Assembly (NCBI RefSeq): GCF_039566955.1
Contig: NZ_CP154796.1
Location: 434,001 to 498,000, forward strand
Length of the DNA stretch: 64,000 nt
Direction: 5' to 3'
DNA from: Micromonospora sp. DSM 45708
GTDB lineage: Bacteria > Actinomycetota > Actinomycetes > Mycobacteriales > Micromonosporaceae
The stretch's first letter is position 1. Each line of letters begins with the position of its first letter. This document shows positions 48,842-55,707 of the stretch, in pieces. A program made the translations under genes and the position numbers. Below the pieces are notes generated by a model. The model did no database searches, had not been told where the DNA came from, and worked only from the letters and a program-made list of their open reading frames with translations.

Positions 48842-48877
48842 GGCCCCCGGTGAGCGCTACCACGCGAGCCGGGGGCC
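48842..48877. terminator. Hairpin upstream of the 84-aa gene
   Basis: GGCCCCCGG ... CCGGGGGCC, 9-bp stem with an 18-nt loop. It would stop leftward transcription arriving from the tape-measure operon. Confidence 0.45.
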
Positions 48878-48906
48878 GACTGCAAGGTTTCCACCACCGT
48901 AAGCCA

Positions 48907-48920
48907 CAGGTGGCCACCTG
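48907..48920. promoter_or_regulatory. Palindrome, candidate operator for the HTH gene
   Basis: Perfect 14-bp palindrome CAGGTGGCCACCTG. Related GTGGCCAC-containing sequences recur at about 48933 (GGCGGCCACCTC) and 48981 (GTGGCCACGTGG), in front of and at the start of the small HTH gene. This suggests autoregulation. Confidence 0.4.
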
Positions 48921-48988
48921 GGAACCATCAAGGCGGCCACCTCGATATGCCAGCAGGTGGGAGGCGGTGCGCGTGCCAGAGTGGCCAC

Positions 48989-49246
48989 GTGGCGGGCGAC
49001 CTTGAGGCAGCGGCAGATGCGTACCGGGCCGCGCTCCAGCGGGTACAGGATGGCCTCGCGGAAGTCGCCTCAGCCCGTGCCGATGTGCCGAGGGTGCGTG
49101 AGCGTCTGGCCGCCGCGATCGTCACGGCGTACCGGGACGGCCAGCGGGTGGGGGAGATCGCCCGGGTCAGCGGCTACGGCCGCGAACAGGTCCGGCGGAT
49201 CTTGCGGGCCAACGGTGTGGAGCCCGAGGGCACCCGGGAATCCTGA
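48989..49246 (+). CDS. Small helix-turn-helix protein
   Basis: 85 aa from the GTG chosen here (an ATG at 48947 gives 99 aa). An N-terminal helical part (GDLEAAADAYRAALQRVQDG) is followed by a C-terminal Hin/resolvase-like HTH: TAYRDGQRVGEIARVSGYG and EQVRRILRANGVEPEG. Probably a DNA-binding regulator of the element; palindromes lie directly upstream. It is the only gene in the element, besides the leftmost one, on the plus strand. Confidence 0.7.
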   Translation: MAGDLEAAADAYRAALQRVQDGLAEVASARADVPRVRERLAAAIVTAYRDGQRVGEIARVSGYGREQVRRILRANGVEPEGTRES

Positions 49247-49295
49247 CGCTTAACTGTCAAGCCCGGCCCCGGAGCCGCAAGACCCGGTCCCCGCG

Positions 49296-51044
49296 TCACC
49301 GGGCGAGCGTGGCAGCGCCCAGCCGCTCCAGGACCGCCTCGGCCGCTTCCTCCCCGGCCTCGCGCCCGGTCGCGCCCGAGACGTGGACGTGAAGCTCCCC
49401 GATGCTGAACGACCCGCCCGCGCTGGCCCCATCCCCACCGCGCGGCCGTCCGGCCGTCCAGGAGGGGAGGTCCCCGGTCAGGCCCCGGAGCGTGTCCTGG
49501 ATCGAGCGCCGCTGGTCCTCGATGCCGAGCCGGAAGCCCTTCATCACCCGCTGGCCCGCGTCGTACAGGATCTTGTCGTCCACCTCCGCCGGACCCTTCC
49601 AGTCGGGCAACATCGAGGTGAGGGAGCTCAGGGTGGAGCGCACCCGATCGAACCCGGACCGGATGCCGGAGATCAGACCGTCGATGATCCGGCGGCCCGC
49701 ATCGGCCAGCCAGCTACCGGCGGCGGCGAACGCGCCGATGACGGTTTGCCGTAGGCCGGTGACGGCCGAGCGCACCCGGGACGCCGCACCGGTGACCACC
49801 GACACCATCGCGTTCCACCCAGCCGTCCAGGCGGCCCGGATGGTGCTCAGCGCGCCGGAGATCACGCCCTTGATGCCGTTCAGGGTGGTGGAGACCGCCG
49901 TCCGGATGCCGTTCAGCACGGCCGAGACCACCGACTTGATCCCGTTCCAGGTCCCTTGCCAGTCGCCCCGGATGGCGGCCGAGACAGCGGCGATGACGCC
50001 CTTCACCACGTTGATGGCGGTGGTCACCGCGTTCACGATCAGCTTCCACGCGGTGCTGACCACCGCGCTGATGGTCTGCCACACGCCGGTGAAGATCGGG
50101 ACCAGGGGAGCGAGGGCCGCCCCCACCGACGCGCCGAACTGGGCCAGCCACCCGATCGCGCCCTGAATCCAGGCCGCCGCGTCGATGAAGAACTGACGCA
50201 CGGTCGGGTAGACCGAGCTTAGCCAGCCCAGCATCACGCCCAGGCCCGCGATCATGGCGCTGATGAAGGTCAGGAAGTCCTTGAAGAACAGGGCCGCCCC
50301 CGGCCCCCCGTCCGCGATGGCGGAGAAGAACACGGACAGCCCGGTCCCGAGGATCGGCAGCGCGGCGGCCATCTCCTTCAGGAACGGCCCGGCCGCCGTG
50401 ATCAGCTCCTGGAACCCGGGGAGGGCGTTCTCCACCAGCCCGGCCAGCCCCTCGGCCAGCGCCTGGATCGCGCCCGAGTCCGCCAGCCCCTTGAACATCG
50501 CGGAAACCTGGGGGCTGATCCGCTTCACCAGCTCCTCGAACCTGCCCAGCGCCTCCACCAGGGGGCCGAGCATCGGCTTGGCCGCGTCGGTGAAGGTCGA
50601 CTTCAGGGTGCCGGTCAACGAGCTGGCGGCGGCCTTGAGAGCGGGCTCCTCCCGGAGCAACCACGCCCCGAGCCCGATCACGCCGAGACCAGCGCCACCG
50701 ATGAGCGCGCCGGACAGGAGCGCGCCGATCGCGGGGGCGGCCACGGCCGCGATGGTGGCCGCGATGGCGGCACCGGCGGCGGCCACGTACGGGTTGCTCC
50801 CCAGCGCGGAGGAGAGCCCGCCCAGGCCCTTCCCGATGCTCTCGGTCATCGCCTGGGCGGCCTCGGTCCCCGCTCCGGCGAACGAGGAGCCGAGGCGTTC
50901 CCGGTCCACGTCCACATCCGCCTTGATGTCGACGGTCGGGGTCTTGATCCGGCTCAGGGCGCGGTCCAGGTCGCGCTCGGTCTGGCGCGCGAAGTTGCGA
51001 ACGTCGCCGGTGACCTCTACGCGGGCAGAGCCGACATCCGACAC
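49296..51044 (-). CDS. Phage tail tape-measure protein
   Basis: 582 aa. Tape-measure features: coiled-coil start (TGDVRNFARQTERDLDRALS), hydrophobic helices around residues 85-130, a long repetitive helical middle with tandem amphipathic units (AVLNGIRTAVSTTLNGIKGV, ISGALSTIRAAWTAGWNAMV), Trp/Gly-rich AIRGDWQGTWNGIKSVV, and a C-terminal SIGELHVHVSG region. In tailed phages this protein sets tail length and helps DNA passage. Its length would specify a fairly short tail. No other obvious tail gene is nearby, which is unusual. Confidence 0.88.
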   Translation of the reverse strand: MSDVGSARVEVTGDVRNFARQTERDLDRALSRIKTPTVDIKADVDVDRERLGSSFAGAGTEAAQAMTESIGKGLGGLSSALGSNPYVAAAGAAIAATIAAVAAPAIGALLSGALIGGAGLGVIGLGAWLLREEPALKAAASSLTGTLKSTFTDAAKPMLGPLVEALGRFEELVKRISPQVSAMFKGLADSGAIQALAEGLAGLVENALPGFQELITAAGPFLKEMAAALPILGTGLSVFFSAIADGGPGAALFFKDFLTFISAMIAGLGVMLGWLSSVYPTVRQFFIDAAAWIQGAIGWLAQFGASVGAALAPLVPIFTGVWQTISAVVSTAWKLIVNAVTTAINVVKGVIAAVSAAIRGDWQGTWNGIKSVVSAVLNGIRTAVSTTLNGIKGVISGALSTIRAAWTAGWNAMVSVVTGAASRVRSAVTGLRQTVIGAFAAAGSWLADAGRRIIDGLISGIRSGFDRVRSTLSSLTSMLPDWKGPAEVDDKILYDAGQRVMKGFRLGIEDQRRSIQDTLRGLTGDLPSWTAGRPRGGDGASAGGSFSIGELHVHVSGATGREAGEEAAEAVLERLGAATLAR

Positions 51045-51263
51045 GGAACCGCTCCTTGGCTGGAGTCGTGTTCCGCACCCGGGCGGGCTCTCCCATACCG
51101 CCGAGCCGGGATGCTGGCGTTAGGCCAGCGGCGGACCGGGCGAGGTGCCCGGCCGCCGTGCGTGCCTCGCGTCTGCGCGAGGTGCCGGGGTCGTCGCGCT
51201 GGGGGCGCTCGCCCGGCTAAATCCAATGTCCCCCGGTCATGGGGGAGGTGGACAGAGGGTGTT

Positions 51264-51515
51264 TCAGCCGGGAAGTCCCGGACAGGGTGACCCGTCGTCA
51301 GTGGTGGCAAGGCACCAGTAGCACTGGGGGCCGATGACGGCGATCAGGTTCTCCGCGTCCAGGAGGAACGTGCCGTCCTCCGGGTTCAGGTTGGTGACCC
51401 TGGAGTGCTGCTCGATCGTGAACAGGTGCTCCCCATCGACCTGGGGCGGCATCTGGCGCGGCGTCCGGCTGATGTCTTGCTGGATGCCGTCCGGGATGAA
51501 CGCGGCCGTGCTCAT
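51264..51515 (-). CDS. Hypothetical protein with CxxC
   Basis: 83 aa. Ordinary soluble start (MSTAAFIPDGIQQDISRTPR), a beta-rich middle and a C-terminal cluster CYWCLATTDDGSPCPG that could bind a metal. ATG overlaps the upstream 356-aa gene stop (ATGA). A 219-bp gap with several small hairpins separates it from the tape-measure gene downstream. Confidence 0.6.
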   Translation of the reverse strand: MSTAAFIPDGIQQDISRTPRQMPPQVDGEHLFTIEQHSRVTNLNPEDGTFLLDAENLIAVIGPQCYWCLATTDDGSPCPGLPG

Positions 51516-52582
51516 GCCGCCACCCCCGCCAGCTTCTCCAGCTCGGCCAGGCGAGCGGCCAGCCGCTCCTCCGTGGTCAGCGGGACCTCGGGGAGGTCGG
51601 TCACGTACGCCCAGGGCTCGCGCCGCTCCTCGGGACCGAGCGGCCGGTACGAGGCCATCTCGCGGGCCAGCGGGAACGGGTTCACCTGGCGGCGCGCGGG
51701 GATCAGGTCCCGGGCCGCCTCCAGGGCGTACTCCTCCACCCGCCGGTTACCCGGGATCTTGGCGCGCTGGATGAGCTGGGAGCACCCGGCGCACACCGGG
51801 CGGCCCTGGTAGGTGCCCCAGGCGTCCGCCAGCTCGTGAGACCGGCCGCACCCGGCGCACGGCCAGCCGGAGGAGTGGGGGACCGGGACGGTCAGCTCCC
51901 GGTGGCGCTCTTCCACGGCGGCGCGGAGCTCGGCCAGCTCCGCACGGGGGATGTGCTGGAACGGGGAGCGGCCCCGGCCCGCGTCGGTGGACGAGGCTTT
52001 CTCCAGCTCCCGGTACGCCAGCGGCGCGCCGATCTGCTGGGACACGTCGTAGTGAGCCCGGGTGACCCGGACCGGGCGTGCGTCGGGGTCCAGCGCCAGC
52101 GCCAGGAGCTCGGCACCGCCGGTGGACAGGGAGCACACCCGGTGGAAGCGCCAGGAGCGCACCTGGCGGGAGTAGGGCCACGTGCCCACCTGGCGGTAGG
52201 TCTGCTCGGCCTCGGGGTCGTCCTTGGCGACCGTGGCCCCGCACGTGCCGCACGCCGACGCGATGACCTCCCCGGCATCTGCCAGCGCGTGGACCAGCGC
52301 GGCGCGGGGGTCGGGAGTCTTGGCCTGGGCGGGCCTAGGGGTCTTGGTCTTGCGAGCGAACATGTCCCGGTCCTCCGTGGTCAGTCGGTGCTTGATCTTG
52401 GGGTTGTCGTCCAGCCAGCGGTCCAGCTCGTCCTTGGTGAACACCACCTGGAACGCCTCGTCCACCAGCACCCGATCCAGCTCGGGCGCGGGGCCGGTGC
52501 CCAGCCGTGCCGATTTGCGGAGGGCGTCCCGGCCGATGCCCAGGTAATCGGCGGCGGCCTCGTAGCCCACGAACTCGGTCAC
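51512..52582 (-). CDS. Zn-ribbon protein with N-terminal MerR/excisionase-like HTH
   Basis: 356 aa, family not recognised. The N-terminus FVGYEAAADYLGIGRDALRK resembles an excisionase/MerR-type DNA-binding helix. Two metal-binding knuckle pairs follow: CGTCG (with a later HRVC, residues about 110-150) and CAGCGRSHEL ... CAGC (about 250-275). The C-terminus is helical and basic. GTG start. Sits in the operon 54856-51264. A role in regulation, packaging or assembly cannot be decided from sequence. Confidence 0.6.
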   Translation of the reverse strand: MTEFVGYEAAADYLGIGRDALRKSARLGTGPAPELDRVLVDEAFQVVFTKDELDRWLDDNPKIKHRLTTEDRDMFARKTKTPRPAQAKTPDPRAALVHALADAGEVIASACGTCGATVAKDDPEAEQTYRQVGTWPYSRQVRSWRFHRVCSLSTGGAELLALALDPDARPVRVTRAHYDVSQQIGAPLAYRELEKASSTDAGRGRSPFQHIPRAELAELRAAVEERHRELTVPVPHSSGWPCAGCGRSHELADAWGTYQGRPVCAGCSQLIQRAKIPGNRRVEEYALEAARDLIPARRQVNPFPLAREMASYRPLGPEERREPWAYVTDLPEVPLTTEERLAARLAELEKLAGVAA

Positions 52583-52584
52583 GG

Positions 52585-52929
52585 TCAGAGCAGCCGGATC
52601 GGGCCTTGCGGGACCAGCCGCCGCTTGCGCTCCAGGGCGGCCTCGGTGCGCCGGTCCAGGGCGGCCAGGAGCGCGGCGCTGTGCTCGCGCCGGGCGAGCG
52701 CGAGCCCCTGGGCGCTGGCGGCCAGGGAGCGGCCGAGTTCGTGGCGAGCGACAGCCAGCCGGAAGCGATCCGCACTCGGGGCCAGGCCGAGGCGCGGACA
52801 GATCTCGTTGACGTACTTGGCCCAGGCCCTCGGGTAGCGCTGGGCCTCGGCAGGCTGGGAGCGCCGGGACAGCGCGGCATCGAGCGCGCCGCTGATCGCG
52901 GCCTGGAGCTGGTTCGGGCGGGTGGTCAT
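52585..52929 (-). CDS. Hypothetical helical protein
   Basis: 114 aa, Ala/Arg-rich and predicted all-helical (QAAISGALDAALSRRSQPAE, HELGRSLAASAQGLALARRE). No family recognised. It lies 2 bp from the next gene and 11 bp from the previous one, within one operon. Confidence 0.6.
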   Translation of the reverse strand: MTTRPNQLQAAISGALDAALSRRSQPAEAQRYPRAWAKYVNEICPRLGLAPSADRFRLAVARHELGRSLAASAQGLALARREHSAALLAALDRRTEAALERKRRLVPQGPIRLL

Positions 52930-52940
52930 GGCGGGTTCCT

Positions 52941-54047
52941 TCAGTAGCTCAGGCGGCTGGTCGGCATGGTGGGTTCGCCCCCGCGATAGCCGAGGGTGGT
53001 CACGCCGCTGGAGCCGCTGGCGCGCCGTACGTACTTGGGGTTCCGGACGTAGATCCGGCGCCCCTCATCGAAGATCCGGGACGGCTGGTGCTCGGGCTCC
53101 GGCTCGTCCACCAGCTCGGCATCCACGATCTCGGGCTCCTCGGCCGGGGCCTGGGCTTGACCGTGAAGTGTCAAGGAGCGGGCGGCCTCGGCCAGCGCGG
53201 CGAGCACGGTCTGAGCGGCCACCGGCGGAGCGGAATCGCTGGCCTGGGGTTCCGCCTCCTCGTCACCTGAGCCGGCCACCTTGCTGTCATGGCTGGGAGG
53301 CTCCGGGGTGGGAGCGGCCGGGAGCGCGGCGATCGGAGCGCCTGGCAGATCGGGCACCGGGCGGCCATCCGCCACCGCGTCCACCACCCGGGAGAACCAG
53401 GCGGCCAGGTCCCCGGCGGACAGGCCGAGCCGGGGCGCGAGCGCGGCGGCCTGGGCCTGGCTCACGAGCGCCAGGAGCGGTGGGCCGTCCGGCCGGGGGA
53501 TCGGGCTCGGATCACTCGGGTTGAAGCGCAGCGTGGCCGTGATGGCGGCCGTGACCGCGTGCCCGGCAACGGGAAGGCCGAGCCAGTCCGACACGAGCAC
53601 GATCAGGCGGTCCGCCACGACATCGCCCCAGCGATCGGCGGCCTGGTTCGCCATGTCCAGGGCCTTGGTCGCCACTGCGCTGGCACCCATCGCGTGGGCC
53701 GCCCGGCCCAGGGCGGCCACGCGCTCGATGTCCTCGGGCTTGGTGATCCGACCGGCGGCCACCTCGGCCTTGGCGTTCGCGGCGAGCACGTCCACCGTGT
53801 CGATGGCGTCCAGGATCACCTCCCAGATCGGGCGGCGCGGACTGTTCGCCATCATCTCGGCCAGCGTGATCACGGCTCCGGCGCGCTCCTCGGCAACGGC
53901 CCGTCCGGCGGGACCGGCGTACGCGCCGTGGTTCGGGCAATGGAGGCGGCCAGGGACGGCCCACCGCTGGCACGTCTTCCCGGTGCGCTTGGACTTGGCC
54001 TCGCACTTCACCGGCGGCGGGTTCTGGCGGCGGCCCTGGCTGCTCAT
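52941..54047 (-). CDS. Phage-type HGG-like Zn-finger protein (possible small-terminase-like)
   Basis: 368 aa. The N-terminus has KCEAKSKRTGKTCQRWAVPG then RLHCPNHGAYAGPAG, matching the C-x-x-x-S-x-x-T-G-x-x-C ... C-x-x-H-G-G pattern found in many phage proteins sometimes annotated as small terminase or HGG-motif proteins. The middle is helical, the last ~120 residues acidic and Pro-rich, ending with a basic tail. ATG 54047 overlaps the upstream stop in TGATG. The exact function is not certain. Confidence 0.55.
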   Translation of the reverse strand: MSSQGRRQNPPPVKCEAKSKRTGKTCQRWAVPGRLHCPNHGAYAGPAGRAVAEERAGAVITLAEMMANSPRRPIWEVILDAIDTVDVLAANAKAEVAAGRITKPEDIERVAALGRAAHAMGASAVATKALDMANQAADRWGDVVADRLIVLVSDWLGLPVAGHAVTAAITATLRFNPSDPSPIPRPDGPPLLALVSQAQAAALAPRLGLSAGDLAAWFSRVVDAVADGRPVPDLPGAPIAALPAAPTPEPPSHDSKVAGSGDEEAEPQASDSAPPVAAQTVLAALAEAARSLTLHGQAQAPAEEPEIVDAELVDEPEPEHQPSRIFDEGRRIYVRNPKYVRRASGSSGVTTLGYRGGEPTMPTSRLSY

Positions 54048-54856
54048 CAGGAACCCAGCGGGGCGAAGGTGACCCGGCCCGCGAGGCAATCGAACGATGC
54101 CGCCCAGGCCCGCTCAGCGACCATCAGACGGAGGTTCGTCTCACGGTCGAACGCGGTGTGGACCTGGGCCTCCTGGGCGCGCCAGAGGGTCACCTGGCCG
54201 GTCACGATGACCTCGCCCAGCGGGTACGCGCCGAACGCCCAGACGGAGCCCAGCGGGGTGACCTTGCGCGGGCCGTCCTGGAGGATCAGCCCGGCCTCGG
54301 CAGCGAACGCGGCGGCCTCGATGGGGGCGTGGATCGTGGCCCCGTAGCCGTAGCCCTGTTCGGTGTAGGCGTAGCGCTCTAGCGCGCCCACCACGTCCGT
54401 GATCAGGTCCGGGTCGTACCCGCCCGGAACCGGCTCGGCCTCGGTGTCCAGGGAGAGGATGTCCAGGGCGTTCCCCTCGAAGTCCAGGCCGGACCAGAGG
54501 GCGCGCTCCACGGTGGGCTGTTCGCTGGCCTCCAAGCGACGAAGGAGCGTGGCGCGTAGCTCGGCCTCGGTGTAACCGACCTGGGTGCATTCCAGGGTGG
54601 CGAGCGTGAGGAACACGCCGGTTGCCACCTCGGGGTTGCCGCCGTCCAGCGGCTTCTCGGGGGCGTCCACCTCGCCCCCGTAGCAGTTGACGCCGTAGGC
54701 GTACGCCGCGCCGCACGTGACAGGGGTGTACCGGATGCCGCCTCCCTCACCGTGCGGGGCGGGGAGGTCCAGCGGGCCGGAAGCGGCGTTGAACAGGCCG
54801 TACCGGCGTAGGCCGGGCTCGGGCGGGGCGACGGTCAGGCCGGGGATCAGGGCCAT
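54047..54856 (-). CDS. Probable phage virion-type protein
   Basis: 269 aa. The middle and C-terminal motifs ERALWSGLDFEGNAL, DVVGALERYAYTEQ, GYGATIHAPIEAAAFAA, VTPLGSVWAFGAYPLGEVIV and RLMVAERAWAASFDC resemble a group of unnamed actinophage structural-type proteins I recall, with the pattern of a coat or head-associated protein. First gene of the operon running to 51264. I cannot assign it to a named family; the structural role is an inference. Confidence 0.5.
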   Translation of the reverse strand: MALIPGLTVAPPEPGLRRYGLFNAASGPLDLPAPHGEGGGIRYTPVTCGAAYAYGVNCYGGEVDAPEKPLDGGNPEVATGVFLTLATLECTQVGYTEAELRATLLRRLEASEQPTVERALWSGLDFEGNALDILSLDTEAEPVPGGYDPDLITDVVGALERYAYTEQGYGYGATIHAPIEAAAFAAEAGLILQDGPRKVTPLGSVWAFGAYPLGEVIVTGQVTLWRAQEAQVHTAFDRETNLRLMVAERAWAASFDCLAGRVTFAPLGS

Positions 54857-55203
54857 GTCTTTGTCCTCGTTGCGGTGAATTGTGGATGCACCATAAGAAT
54901 CCTTTTGGTGTTTTCCTACTGGGCGGATAGGGATTGGCGGGCGGAGCGGTCCTGGACGAATCAGCGACCGGGGGACGGGTGGAGCGGGCCTCTCGATCGG
55001 GCAGCCCTGGCCGGACGAATCAGACGCCAGGTGCGCCGGGGCGCGGCGGCCCCGTGATCAAGGTTGTCCCTTCCAAGGGATCACGGCCAGAGGGCATCTC
55101 GCGGATCGAGGGGACATCTCGGCGGGGGCTCCGGGGCAGGGCCGGACAGCAATCAGCCCCGGCTGTCCGGGGCGGACGACCGGGGCTGTTGGGGCGGGTC
55201 AGG
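54857..55203. other. Non-coding stretch with AT-rich segment and short repeats
   Basis: 347 bp without a supported gene. It has an AT-rich segment near 54880-54920, likely the promoter of the leftward operon starting at 54856. A direct repeat GGACGAATCAG occurs at 54954-54964 and 55013-55023 (59-bp spacing). An inverted repeat CCGTGATC ... GATCACGG lies at 55052-55086. Confidence 0.5.
55154..55188 (-). terminator. Terminator of the YozE-like gene
   Basis: Stem CAGCCCCGG ... CCGGGGCTG with inner GTCC/GGAC pairing, 15 bp beyond the stop codon at 55204. Confidence 0.6.
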
Positions 55204-55443
55204 TCAGCGACCGGTCCACTCGGCGCACGCCATGTTGAAGGCGTCGAACGCGGGCTGGGCGGCTCGGTGCTCGGTCAGGGTCGCGGCCACGTCCTCGACT
55301 CCCATGAACGGGGCCTCCTCGGTGATGTCCGAGCACCGGCCGCATCCGTCGTCACCGAGGAAGTCCCGGGCCAGGTCTCCCACGGGATCACGACGGTCGG
55401 TCTGGAGGGCCAGCCAGGCCCCGAAGCTGACAGCAGGTTGCAT
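55204..55443 (-). CDS. YozE SAM-like domain protein
   Basis: 79 aa. The pattern FGAWLALQTDRRDPVGDLARDFLGD is the YozE-like SAM fold signature (W-L-x-x-Q-x-x-R-D-D-P-x-G-D-L-A-R-D), given the usual start of such plasmid/phage proteins. The ATG at 55443 is preferred because GGAGGA lies 7 nt upstream; an in-frame ATG 15 bp earlier would destroy that spacing. Function unknown; such genes recur on actinobacterial mobile elements. Confidence 0.7.
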   Translation of the reverse strand: MQPAVSFGAWLALQTDRRDPVGDLARDFLGDDGCGRCSDITEEAPFMGVEDVAATLTEHRAAQPAFDAFNMACAEWTGR

Positions 55444-55555
55444 CTCGTTCTCCTCCATGCGGCTGATCCGGTCCAGTGTGGTCCCAGCAACGACCGGGCG
55501 GTGGCCAGCCCCGGACCGTCACCAGTAAACGGCCCGGGGCTGGGGTCTCGGGGGA

Positions 55556-55642
55556 TCAGGGGCGGACGGTCATCAAGGCGATGGCGAACGCGGTCACCAG
55601 GGCCAGGAGGCGGGCCAGATCGGGGCGGTACAACGGGTTCAC
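55556..55642 (-). CDS. Putative 28-aa single-pass membrane peptide
   Basis: VNPLYRPDLARLLALVTAFA followed by IALMTVRP: a short basic start and one hydrophobic helix. GGAG lies 8 nt before the GTG start. Too short for certainty, but start site, composition and position between two element genes support a real small ORF. Confidence 0.4.
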   Translation of the reverse strand: MNPLYRPDLARLLALVTAFAIALMTVRP

Positions 55643-55707
55643 GAGCGGGGCTCCTCGGTGCTGGGATGGCCCCGGCCGGACCGGCGAGGGTCCGGCCGGG
55701 GGAGGGG

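Noticed and set aside
51065..51263. Possible structured RNA in the gap between the CxxC gene and the tape-measure gene
   Set aside because: Contains several small GC stems (for example CCTCGCG/CGCGAGG near 51165-51182) but no coherent fold or conserved motif I could defend.
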